64,000 nt of DNA from Streptomyces endocoffeicus (GTDB lineage Bacteria > Actinomycetota > Actinomycetes > Streptomycetales > Streptomycetaceae), in contig NZ_JAERRG010000013.1 of assembly GCF_016741935.1 (NCBI RefSeq), positions 62,001 to 126,000 on the forward strand. Reading direction: 5' to 3'. Below are positions 9,636 to 17,389 of this stretch, in pieces (within the stretch, counting starts at the first letter, position 1; every line of letters begins with the position of its first letter). Below the pieces are notes generated by a model. The model made no database searches and had not been told where the DNA came from. It saw only the letters and a program-made list of their open reading frames with translations. The translations under genes were made by a program, and so were the position numbers.

Positions 9636-9671
9636 CCGGGGCGGCGGCCGTACGCGGCCGCCGCCCCGGGC
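9636..9671 (+). terminator. Strong hairpin between the two secreted-protein genes
   Basis: Perfect 16-bp inverted repeat (arms 9636-9651 and 9656-9671, left arm starting CCCGGGGCGG) around a four-base TACG loop. No T-run follows, as is common in Streptomyces terminators. It lies 33 bp after the dehydrogenase stop. Confidence 0.75.
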
Positions 9672-9695
9672 CCGGGAGGAAGGAGCACGACGGAT

Positions 9696-11123
9696 ATGCA
9701 CCCGCACACCTCTCCGCATTCCAGATCCGACTCCAGATCCGACTCCGGAACCCGCTCCCGGTGGGGGGCGCGGCTCGCCGCCGCCGGGGCCACGCTGCTG
9801 CTCGCCCTGACCGCCCTGCCCGCCGCCGCGTCCGGGGCCGCCACATCCGGCGCCGCCGACGACCGGGTCCTGGTCTTCTCCAAGACGGCCGGCTTCCGCC
9901 ACGACTCGATCCCCGACGGCATCGCCGCCATCAAGGAACTCGGCACGCAGAGCGGCTTCGCCGTCGACGCCACCGAGGACGGCGCCGCCTTCACCCCCGA
10001 CAACCTCGCCCGCTACGACGCCGTCGTCTTCCTCTCCACGACCGGCGACGTCCTCGACACCGCCCAGCAGTCCGCGTTCGAGGGCTATGTGCGGGCGGGC
10101 GGCGGCTACGTCGGCGTCCACGCGGCGGCCGACACCGAATACGACTGGCCCTTCTACGAGGGCCTGGCCGGGGCGTACTTCCAGTCCCACCCCGCGATCC
10201 AGCAGGCCACCGTGGACGTCGAGGACCGGGGCAACCCCGCGACCGCGCATCTGGCGCCGACGTGGGAGCGGACGGATGAGTGGTACAACTACCGCACCAA
10301 CCCGAGGGAGCGGGTGAAGGTCCTCGCCACACTCGACGAATCCTCGTACCAGGGCGGCGCGATGGGGGAGGACCACCCCATCTCGTGGTGCCAGGAGTAC
10401 CGGGGCGGCCGCGCCTTCTACACCGGCTTCGGCCACACCAAGGAGTCCTACGCCGACCCCGCCTTCCGGCAGCACCTGCTCGGCGGCCTCCGCTACGCCA
10501 CCGGCGCCGCCCACGCCGACTGCCGCCCGGAGCAGGGCTACCGCCCGCTCTTCGACGGCACCTCGACGGACGGCTGGAAGCAGGCGGGCCCCGGGAGCTT
10601 CACCCTCGACACCGCGTCCGGGACCCTCACCTCGACCGGCGGCATGGGCATGCTCTGGTACGGGGCCCGTGAGCTGGGCTCGTACTCGCTCAAGCTGGAC
10701 TGGAAGATGGCGGGCGACGACAACTCCGGCGTCTTCGTCGGCTTCCCGGCCTCCGACGACCCCTGGTCGGCGGTCAACAACGGCTACGAGGTGCAGATCG
10801 ACGCCACGGACACCCCCGATCACACCACCGGCTCGGTCTACGGCTTCCAGTCCGCGGACCTCGCCAAGCGGGACGCGGCGCTGAACCCGCCGGGGGAGTG
10901 GAACACCTACGAGATCCGTGTGCAGGGCGAACGGCTGCGGATCTGGCTCAACGGCGTGAAGATCAACGACTTCACCAACCGGGACCCGGCGCGCAGCCTG
11001 CGGCAGGGCTACGTCGGCATCCAGAACCACGGGGAGGGGGACGAGGTCTCCTTCCGCGACATCCGCGTCAAGGACCTGCCGGCGAAGGGCGGCGGCCACC
11101 ACCAGCGCCACCACGACGGCTAG
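9696..11123 (+). CDS. Secreted ThuA domain plus 3-keto-disaccharide hydrolase (DUF1080) fusion
   Basis: 475 residues. A signal peptide spans about residues 1-50 (Arg-rich start, Leu/Ala core, A-A-A-S-G-A). Residues 53-268 match the ThuA-like fold: V-F-S-K-T-A-G-F-R-H at the start, G-G-G-Y-V-G-V-H-A-A-A-D in the middle, and G-R-A-F-Y-T-G-F-G-H-T later. Residues 283-467 match the DUF1080/3-keto-disaccharide hydrolase jelly roll: Y-R-P-L-F-D-G-T, W-K-M-A-G-D-D-N-S-G-V-F-V, and E-W-N-T-Y-E-I-R-V. Both families are tied to breakdown of 3-keto sugars and glycosides, which links this gene to the Gfo/Idh/MocA and isomerase genes upstream. AGGAAGGAG lies just before the ATG. Confidence 0.9.
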   Translation: MHPHTSPHSRSDSRSDSGTRSRWGARLAAAGATLLLALTALPAAASGAATSGAADDRVLVFSKTAGFRHDSIPDGIAAIKELGTQSGFAVDATEDGAAFTPDNLARYDAVVFLSTTGDVLDTAQQSAFEGYVRAGGGYVGVHAAADTEYDWPFYEGLAGAYFQSHPAIQQATVDVEDRGNPATAHLAPTWERTDEWYNYRTNPRERVKVLATLDESSYQGGAMGEDHPISWCQEYRGGRAFYTGFGHTKESYADPAFRQHLLGGLRYATGAAHADCRPEQGYRPLFDGTSTDGWKQAGPGSFTLDTASGTLTSTGGMGMLWYGARELGSYSLKLDWKMAGDDNSGVFVGFPASDDPWSAVNNGYEVQIDATDTPDHTTGSVYGFQSADLAKRDAALNPPGEWNTYEIRVQGERLRIWLNGVKINDFTNRDPARSLRQGYVGIQNHGEGDEVSFRDIRVKDLPAKGGGHHQRHHDG

Positions 11124-11135
11124 GCGCCCCCGAAT

Positions 11136-11174
11136 CGCCGTCCCGACGGCCCGAGGGGAGCCGTGGGGACGGCG
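11136..11174 (+). terminator. Hairpin ending the sugar region; start of a 314-bp spacer
   Basis: Outer arms CGCCGTCCC (11136-11144) and GGGACGGCG (11166-11174) enclose inner arms ACGGC (11146-11150) and GCCGT (11160-11164). It starts 12 bp after the ThuA fusion stop. The rest of the spacer to 11437 is Pro/Arg-coding-like low-complexity DNA with no gene I can support. The promoter of the ebo-type operon must lie in it. Confidence 0.7.
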
Positions 11175-11437
11175 TGGCGGCGGGCAGGAGTACGCCGCCT
11201 CCTCCCGCCGCCACCCCCACCACCTGTCCAGCGCCGGCACCCCGACGGCCCCGGGTCACCCACCCGGCGGCTCCCGGCCGCCCCGCCCCGGCCCCGACTC
11301 CCGGGCGCGGGGCGGCCTTGGCCACGCCCGCCCGACCACAACACCCCCGCGCCACGACCGGACCGGCGCCGCCAACTCGGATCCGCGCCACCCCGAACCA
11401 TCTGCGCAACCCACGCCCAGCCCCCGGGAGGCAGCCA

Positions 11438-12580
11438 GTGACCACCCGTCCCGACGACATCACCCCACTCCGCGACGCACCCCGTACGGGGGTCTGGCTC
11501 ATCGGCGCCCGCGGTTCCGTCGCCACCACCGCCGTGGCGGGCTGTGCCGCCGTCGCCGGGGGGCTGCAGCCGGCGACCGGAATGGTCACCGAGACCGCGG
11601 CGTTCGCGGACAGCGGCCTGCCCGCGCTCGCCGGCCTCGTCTTCGGCGGCCATGACACCGCCGCCACCCCGCTGCCCAAGCGGGCCGAGGCGCTGGCCGC
11701 CGACGGGGTGCTGCCGCATGGGCTGCCCGCCGCCGTACGCGGCGAACTCGCCGCCGCCGACGCGGCCGTCCGTCCGGGCGGGCCACAGCCCGGCGACGGC
11801 CGTGGCGAGGAGGAGCTGATCGCCGCCTTCGCGGCCGACCTCACCGAGTTCGTCCGTACGCACGAGCTCGCCCGCGCCGTCGTCGTCAACGTCGCCTCCA
11901 CCGAAGCCGCCCCGGAGGACGCCGGGACGCTGCCGCCCAGCTCCCTCTACGCGGCCGCCGCACTGCGCGCCGGATGCCCGTACGTCAACTTCACGCCCTC
12001 CACCGGGCTCCACCACCCCCGCGTGCGCGAGCGGGCCGAGCGCTCCGGGCTGCCGTACGCGGGGCGCGACGGCAAGACCGGGCAGACGCTGCTGCGGTCC
12101 GTCCTCGCGCCGATGTTCGCCCAGCGGGCGCTGGCCGTACGGAGCTGGTCCGGTACGAACCTCCTCGGCGGCGGCGACGGCGCCGCCCTCGCCGACCCGG
12201 GCGCCGCGGCGGCCAAGAACGCGGGGAAGGCGCGGGTCCTCTCCGACACCCTCGGCGAACTCCCCGACGGCGAGCTGCACATCGACAACGTGCCCGCGCT
12301 CGGCGACTGGAAGACCGCCTGGGACCACGTCTCCTTCGAGGGCTTCCTCGGCTCGCGGATGGTCCTGCAGACCATCTGGCAGGGCTGCGACTCGGCCCTC
12401 GCCGCACCGCTCGTCCTCGATCTGGCCCGGCTGACCGCCCGCGCCCATGAGGTCGGCCTCACCGGGCCGCTCCCCGAACTCGGCTTCTACTTCAAGGACC
12501 CGGACGGCGGCCCGGCGGCCCTCGCCGACCAGTACGCGGCGCTCATCGGCTTCGCCGGGCGGCTGCGGGGCCGGTCGTGA
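11438..12580 (+). CDS. Inositol-3-phosphate synthase-like enzyme, first gene of ebo-type operon
   Basis: 380 residues. The frame is open far upstream, but GTG 11438 has GGGAGG 8 bp before it and starts just ahead of the Rossmann motif W-L-I-G-A-R-G-S-V-A-T-T. Other landmarks are V-V-N-V-A-S-T-E, Y-V-N-F-T-P-S-T-G, a D-G-K-T-G-Q-T loop and W-S-G-T-N-L-L-G-G-G-D-G, all typical of myo-inositol-1-phosphate synthases, which use NAD to cyclise glucose-6-phosphate. The segment Asp-Asn-Val-Pro followed by D-W-K-T-A-W-D and L-Q-T-I-W-Q-G-C-D also fits. Its stop overlaps the next gene (GTGA). A dedicated copy inside an ebo-type operon suggests it makes a special cyclitol precursor rather than bulk inositol. 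That last point is inference. Confidence 0.88.
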   Translation: MTTRPDDITPLRDAPRTGVWLIGARGSVATTAVAGCAAVAGGLQPATGMVTETAAFADSGLPALAGLVFGGHDTAATPLPKRAEALAADGVLPHGLPAAVRGELAAADAAVRPGGPQPGDGRGEEELIAAFAADLTEFVRTHELARAVVVNVASTEAAPEDAGTLPPSSLYAAAALRAGCPYVNFTPSTGLHHPRVRERAERSGLPYAGRDGKTGQTLLRSVLAPMFAQRALAVRSWSGTNLLGGGDGAALADPGAAAAKNAGKARVLSDTLGELPDGELHIDNVPALGDWKTAWDHVSFEGFLGSRMVLQTIWQGCDSALAAPLVLDLARLTARAHEVGLTGPLPELGFYFKDPDGGPAALADQYAALIGFAGRLRGRS

Positions 12581-13719
12581 CGGGGGCCACGAGCACGTGG
12601 GGGAAGTGGGGGGACTGGGCCGAACTGCTCAGGATCTCGGCCCTGTTCACCGTGCCCGGTGACGCCCTGGCGGGCGCGGCCGCGGCCCGGCGCGGCCCCA
12701 ACCGGGGCACGGCGCTCGCCGTCTGCGCCTCGCTGTGCCTGTACGAGGCGGGCATGGCGCTCAACGACTGGGCCGACCGGGACATCGACGCCGTGGAGCG
12801 CCCCGGCCGCCCGCTGCCTTCGGGCCGTATCGCCCCCGCCGCGGCGCTGACCGCCGCGACCGGGCTGACCGCCGCCGGGCTCCTGTGCGCCGCCGCCGCG
12901 GGCCGCCCGGCCCTCGCCACGGCGACGGCCCTGGCGGGCACGGTATGGGCGTACGACCTGGGGCTGAAGAACACGCCCGCGGGCCCGCCCGCCATGGCCG
13001 CCGCCCGCGCGCTGGACCTCCTCCTCGGCGCCACGGCCTCCGCCGGGCACATCCGCCCCGCCCTCCGCCCGGCCGCCCTCCTGGGCGCCCACACCCTCGC
13101 GGTGACCACGGTCTCCCGCCGCGAGGCGACCGGCGGCTCCTCGACGGCCCCCCTCGGCGCCCTCGCGGTGGGAGCGGCGATCGCCTGGTCCACCACCAGA
13201 CGCCCGGCCCCCGCTTCGGGGCTCGGCCCTGAAGCGGGCCGCGCGGTGGCGGCCAAGGCCGCCGCGTCCGCCCCGGCTGCCGCCCCCGGGGCCGTGGCCC
13301 AGGTGCTCGCCCAGGTGCGGGGCAAGGGCGTAGCCGCGCGGCGCGGCGCCCCGGCGGCGCGACTCGTCGCGGCGGCTGCGGCCGCCACCGGAGACGCCGC
13401 CCCGCCGGGCGGCACGCGGGCCGGGGCCGCGGTGCCCCGGCACGGCGGGGCCGGCCCCTCGCGCGGCGCGGCGGTCAGCCGCTTCGCGGGTGTTGCCCTC
13501 GCGGGCGGGTACGTGGCCACGGTCGCCCGGCCGTTGGCGCATGCCGCGCTCAACCCGTCCCCGTACCTCCTCCAGCGTGCCGTCGGCAGCGGCATCCGCG
13601 CGATGATCCCGCTTCAGGCCGTGCTCGCCTCCCGCGCCGGGGCGCACCGTACGGCCGCGGGGCTGCTCGCGCTGATGCCCGTCGCCCGCCGGCTGTCGAG
13701 AAAGGTCAGCGCGACATGA
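12577..13719 (+). CDS. eboC: UbiA-family prenyltransferase, EboC type
   Basis: 380 residues; GTG 12577 overlaps the previous stop. The UbiA Asp-rich motif is present as N-D-W-A-D-R-D-I-D near residue 63, where Asp residues bind Mg-diphosphate, and a second motif Y-D-L-G-L-K-N lies near residue 125. Multiple Ala/Leu-rich membrane helices surround them. SCO-type and cyanobacterial EboC proteins share this short UbiA plan. A segment of about 90 residues (roughly 200-290) is Ala/Gly/Pro/Arg-rich, lacks clear helices and looks like an expanded insertion between membrane helices. The lipid acceptor and donor are unknown. Confidence 0.82.
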   Translation: MTGATSTWGKWGDWAELLRISALFTVPGDALAGAAAARRGPNRGTALAVCASLCLYEAGMALNDWADRDIDAVERPGRPLPSGRIAPAAALTAATGLTAAGLLCAAAAGRPALATATALAGTVWAYDLGLKNTPAGPPAMAAARALDLLLGATASAGHIRPALRPAALLGAHTLAVTTVSRREATGGSSTAPLGALAVGAAIAWSTTRRPAPASGLGPEAGRAVAAKAAASAPAAAPGAVAQVLAQVRGKGVAARRGAPAARLVAAAAAATGDAAPPGGTRAGAAVPRHGGAGPSRGAAVSRFAGVALAGGYVATVARPLAHAALNPSPYLLQRAVGSGIRAMIPLQAVLASRAGAHRTAAGLLALMPVARRLSRKVSAT

Positions 13720-14618
13720 GCCGCACCGGCGACCCCAGCCGCCCCACCCCGGAATCCCTCCGCTTCGCCTACGGCACCAACGGTCTGACCGACCTCCGCC
13801 TGAGCGACGCCCTCGCGCTCCTCGCCGACCTCGGCTACGACGGCGTCTCGCTGACCCTCGACCATATGCACCTCGACCCGCTCGCCCCGGACCTCGCCGC
13901 CCGTACCCGCCGCGTCGCCCGCGACCTCGAGCGGCTCGGTCTCGGTGTCGCGATCGAGACCGGTGCCCGGTATGTGCTCGACGCCCGGCGCAAGCATCAC
14001 CCCACCCTGCTCGACCCGGACCCCGAGGCCCGTGGCGCCCGGGTCGATCTGCTGCTGCGGGCCGTGCGGGTGGCCGGGGACCTCGGGGCCCCGGCCGTGC
14101 ACTGCTTCAGCGGGGTGCTGCCGCCCGGTGAGTCCGGGGAGACGGCGTGGCGGCGGCTGGCGGACGCCCTCGGGCCGGTGGTAGTGGCCGCCGGGGCGGT
14201 GGGCGTCTCCCTCGCGATCGAGCCGGAGCCGGGGCATCTCCTCGCCGACCTCGCCGGTTTTCACCGGCTGCGCACGGCGCTCGGCGATCCGGCCGCCCTC
14301 GGCCTCACCCTCGACATCGGCCACTGCCAGTGCCTGGAACCCGACCCGCCCGCCGAGTGCGTCCGCGCGGCGGCGCCCTGGGTGCGGCATGCGCAGATCG
14401 AGGACATGCGGCGCGGAGTGCATGAGCATCTGCCGTTCGGCGAGGGGGAGATCGACTTCCCGCCGGTGCTGGCGGCGCTGCGCGCGGCGGGGTACCGGGG
14501 TCTCGTCGGCGTCGAGCTGCCCCGTCACTCCCACGCCGGTCCCGAACTGGCCCGCGCCTCCCTGCGGTTCCTCAAGGACGCCGAACGGGCCGCGAGCGAG
14601 GGAGGCGTCCGATGCTGA
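13716..14618 (+). CDS. TIM-barrel sugar isomerase/epimerase of the ebo-type operon
   Basis: 300 residues; the ATG overlaps the EboC stop (ATGA). Sequence features of the xylose-isomerase-like barrel are G-Y-D-G-V-S-L-T-L near the start and likely metal ligands in A-I-E-P-E-P-G-H, L-T-L-D-I-G-H-C-Q, R-H-A-Q-I-E-D-M and V-G-V-E-L-P-R-H-S-H. It ends by overlapping the EboA gene by 7 bp. In ebo clusters such proteins sit beside the prenyltransferase and EboE; the reaction has not been settled, and substrate assignment here would be a guess. Confidence 0.85.
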   Translation: MSRTGDPSRPTPESLRFAYGTNGLTDLRLSDALALLADLGYDGVSLTLDHMHLDPLAPDLAARTRRVARDLERLGLGVAIETGARYVLDARRKHHPTLLDPDPEARGARVDLLLRAVRVAGDLGAPAVHCFSGVLPPGESGETAWRRLADALGPVVVAAGAVGVSLAIEPEPGHLLADLAGFHRLRTALGDPAALGLTLDIGHCQCLEPDPPAECVRAAAPWVRHAQIEDMRRGVHEHLPFGEGEIDFPPVLAALRAAGYRGLVGVELPRHSHAGPELARASLRFLKDAERAASEGGVRC

Positions 14619-15316
14619 CCGTGACCGAGCTCCGCGCCGCCGTGGAGCGGCGCCTGGACGAGGCGGGACGCGCCTGGCTGGACGGCGCGCTGACGGACGC
14701 GGCGAAATCCGGGCCGCGCCCGGACGCTCCCGGCCCCGCCCGCTGGGAGCTGGACTTCGCCTCCGCGGGCCGCCACGTCCGTAACCCCCGGCCCGCCGCC
14801 GCCGACCTGACCCCCCACGACCTCCCCGACACCCCCCACGACCTCCCCGACGCCGCCCGCATCCTCATCCTCCACGCCGCGCGCGCGGACGCGCCGACCG
14901 TCGCGAGGCTGTACGCGCACGGCACGGGCGCCGAGCGCCGGGCCGTTCTGCGGGCGCTTCCGCATCTCGGGCTGTTCGCCGGGGCCGACGCCGTGCCGCT
15001 CGTCGAGGACGCCCTGCGGACCAATGACACCCGGCTCGTGGCCGCCGCCGTCGGGCCGTACGCCGCTCGGCATCTCTCGCCGCACAGCTGGCGGCAGGCC
15101 GTGCTCAAGTGCCTGTTCACGGGCGTGCCCCTCACCGCCGTCGCCGACTGGGAACGGCGGGCGCACGGGGACGGCGAGCTGGGCCGCATGCTCGGCGACT
15201 ACGCCCAAGAGCGCACCGCCGCCGGGCGCCCCGTGCCCGGCGATCTCGACCGCGTACTGGCCATGACCCGCGCCCTGCCCGGCGCGCCCCGCGCCCTGAC
15301 CCGCGAGGAGTCCTGA
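14612..15316 (+). CDS. eboA: EboA-domain protein
   Basis: 234 residues, soluble, mostly alpha-helical. Recognised by the C-terminal block W-R-Q-A-V-L-K-C-L-F-T-G-V-P-L followed by L-G-R-M-L-G-D-Y-A-Q-E-R, which is the family signature, and by HEAT-like helices with R-A-V-L-R-A-L-P-H-L. A small in-frame duplication codes T-P-H-D-L-P-D twice near residue 67. EboA has no known catalytic activity; in cyanobacteria the ebo genes are linked to export of scytonemin precursor to the periplasm. The ATG lies inside the previous gene, and its TGA overlaps the next ATG. Confidence 0.8.
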   Translation: MLTVTELRAAVERRLDEAGRAWLDGALTDAAKSGPRPDAPGPARWELDFASAGRHVRNPRPAAADLTPHDLPDTPHDLPDAARILILHAARADAPTVARLYAHGTGAERRAVLRALPHLGLFAGADAVPLVEDALRTNDTRLVAAAVGPYAARHLSPHSWRQAVLKCLFTGVPLTAVADWERRAHGDGELGRMLGDYAQERTAAGRPVPGDLDRVLAMTRALPGAPRALTREES

Positions 15317-16200
15317 TGCGCATCTTCGATCCCCACATCCATATGACCTCCCGCACCACCGACGACTACGAGGCCATGTACGCCGCGGGGGTGCGCGCCC
15401 TCGTCGAGCCGTCCTTCTGGCTCGGGCAGCCCCGCACCTCGCCCGCCAGCTTCTACGACTACTTCGACTCCCTCCTCGGCTGGGAGCCCTTCCGGGCCGC
15501 CCAGCACGGGATCGCCCACCACTGCACCCTCGCGCTCAACCCCAAGGAGGCCAACGACCCGCGCTGCACCCCGGTCCTGGACGAGCTGCCGCGCTATCTC
15601 GTCAAGGACGGCGTCGTGGCCGTGGGCGAGATCGGCTATGACTCGATGACCCCCGCCGAGGACACCGCCCTCGCCACCCAGCTGCAGCTCGCCGCCGACC
15701 ACGGGCTGCCCGCCCTCGTCCACACCCCGCACCGCGACAAGCTGGCCGGACTGCGCCGCACCCTCGACGTCGTCGGGGAGTCCGCGCTGCCCCCGGACCG
15801 CGTCCTCGTCGACCACCTCAACGAGACCACCGTCAAGGAGGCCAAGGACAGCGGCTGCTGGCTGGGCTTCTCGGTCTACCCCGACACCAAGATGGACGAG
15901 GAGCGGATGGTCGCGATCCTGCGCGCGTACGGGCCCGAGAAGGTCCTGGTCAACTCGGCCGCCGACTGGGGGAGAAGCGACCCGCTCAAGACCCGCGCGG
16001 TCGGCGAGCTGATGCGCGCCGAGGGGTTCACCGAGGACGACGTCGACCTCGTGCTGTGGCGCAACCCGGTGGCGTTCTACGGGCTCAGCGGCCGCCTGGA
16101 CCTGGACCTCGACATCGACGACACCACGGCCACCGCCACCCACGAGGGCAACTCCATCCTGCGCGGCGGCGCCCCGGCCGCCGCGCCGACGGAACGGTGA
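15316..16200 (+). CDS. eboB: TatD-like metal-dependent hydrolase, EboB type
   Basis: 294 residues starting at ATG 15316, which shares its A with the EboA stop (TGATG). Although the frame is open upstream, the family starts exactly here with M-R-I-F-D-P-H-I-H-M, the H-x-H metal pair. Other ligands are visible: G-E-I-G-Y-D, L-V-H-T-P-H, V-D-H-L-N-E and S-A-A-D-W-G. This is a complete amidohydrolase-fold site, so activity is likely. It belongs to the ebo-type operon, with GGAGG before the next gene. Confidence 0.85.
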   Translation: MRIFDPHIHMTSRTTDDYEAMYAAGVRALVEPSFWLGQPRTSPASFYDYFDSLLGWEPFRAAQHGIAHHCTLALNPKEANDPRCTPVLDELPRYLVKDGVVAVGEIGYDSMTPAEDTALATQLQLAADHGLPALVHTPHRDKLAGLRRTLDVVGESALPPDRVLVDHLNETTVKEAKDSGCWLGFSVYPDTKMDEERMVAILRAYGPEKVLVNSAADWGRSDPLKTRAVGELMRAEGFTEDDVDLVLWRNPVAFYGLSGRLDLDLDIDDTTATATHEGNSILRGGAPAAAPTER

Positions 16201-16210
16201 GGAGGACCCC

Positions 16211-17389
16211 ATGCGCTTCCGCCACCCCGACGGCTCCACCGTCCACCTCGCCTACTGCACCAACGTCCACCCCGCCGAAGACCTCGACGGCGTCGTGGAG
16301 CAGCTCCGGCTGCACTGCGAACCGGTCCGCCGCCGCCTCGGCCGCGACCGGCTCGGCATCGGCCTGTGGCTGGCCCGCGACGCCGCCCGCACCCTGAGCG
16401 CCGACCCCGCCGAACTGCGCAGGCTGCGCACCGCGCTGGACACCCGCGGTCTGGAGGTGGTCACCCTCAACGGCTTCCCGTACGAGGGGTTCGGCGCCCA
16501 GGAGGTCAAGTACCGGGTCTACAAGCCCGACTGGACCGATCCGGAGCGGCTGGAGCACACCACCCATCTGGCCCGGCTGCTGGCCGCGCTGCTCCCGGAC
16601 GACATCACCGACGGCTCCGTCTCCACCCTGCCGCTCGCCTGGCGCGCCCCCTTCGACGCCGACGCCGCCCGCGCCGCCCGCCGCCACCTCACCACCCTCG
16701 CCCAGCGGCTCGACGCCATCCAGGAGCTCACCGGCCGGTCCGTCCGCATCGGCCTGGAGCCCGAGCCGGGCTGCACCGTGGAGACCACCGCGCAGGCCAT
16801 CGAGGCGCTCACCGCGCCCGGCGGCCCGCCCCTGGACCGCATCGGCGTCTGCCTGGACACCTGCCATCTGGCGACGCAGTTCGAGGATCCGCACACGGCC
16901 GTCGACGCGCTCACCGCCGCCGGGGTCCCGGTGGTCAAGGCGCAGCTGTCCGCCGCGCTGCACGCCGAGGACCCGGGGCGGCCCGCCGTACGGGAGGCCC
17001 TCGCGGCCTTCGCCGAGCCCCGCTTCCTCCACCAGACCCGCACCCGGGCCCCCGAGGGCGGCGTCACCGGCACCGACGACCTCGACCAGGCGCTCGCCGG
17101 CGGTCTCGCGGACACCGCGCCCTGGCGGTCCCACTTCCACGTCCCGCTGCACGCCCCGCCCGAGCCCCCGCTGACCTCCACCCTCCCGGTGCTCGCCGAC
17201 GCCCTGGCCCGTCTCGTCGGCGGGCCCGCCCCGCTGACCCGCCACCTCGAAGTGGAGACCTACACCTGGCAGGCGCTCCCGCCCGAGCTGCGCCCCCGCA
17301 CCCGCGACCGGCTCGCCGACGGCATCGCCGCCGAACTCGCCCTCGCCCGCGACCTGCTGACCGACCTCGGCCTCAAGGAGCTGCCATGA
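16211..17389 (+). CDS. eboE: EboE-type TIM-barrel protein (metabolite traffic protein)
   Basis: 392 residues. It starts M-R-F-R-H-P-D-G and has the characteristic H-L-A-Y-C-T-N-V-H-P block, T-L-N-G-F-P-Y-E-G-F, G-L-E-P-E-P-G-C, C-L-D-T-C-H-L-A and F-H-V-P-L-H, and ends with H-L-E-V-E-T-Y-T-W. These are hallmarks of EboE, a sugar-isomerase-like protein with conserved His, Glu and Cys residues. GGAGG lies 6 bp before the ATG, and the stop overlaps the phosphatase gene (ATGA). Confidence 0.87.
   Translation: MRFRHPDGSTVHLAYCTNVHPAEDLDGVVEQLRLHCEPVRRRLGRDRLGIGLWLARDAARTLSADPAELRRLRTALDTRGLEVVTLNGFPYEGFGAQEVKYRVYKPDWTDPERLEHTTHLARLLAALLPDDITDGSVSTLPLAWRAPFDADAARAARRHLTTLAQRLDAIQELTGRSVRIGLEPEPGCTVETTAQAIEALTAPGGPPLDRIGVCLDTCHLATQFEDPHTAVDALTAAGVPVVKAQLSAALHAEDPGRPAVREALAAFAEPRFLHQTRTRAPEGGVTGTDDLDQALAGGLADTAPWRSHFHVPLHAPPEPPLTSTLPVLADALARLVGGPAPLTRHLEVETYTWQALPPELRPRTRDRLADGIAAELALARDLLTDLGLKELP

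Noticed and set aside
7143..11240. 1365-codon open frame on the minus strand
   Set aside because: It lies antisense to two well-supported secreted-protein genes and reads as Val/Gly/Arg-rich low-complexity sequence, the usual antisense artefact of high-GC coding DNA.
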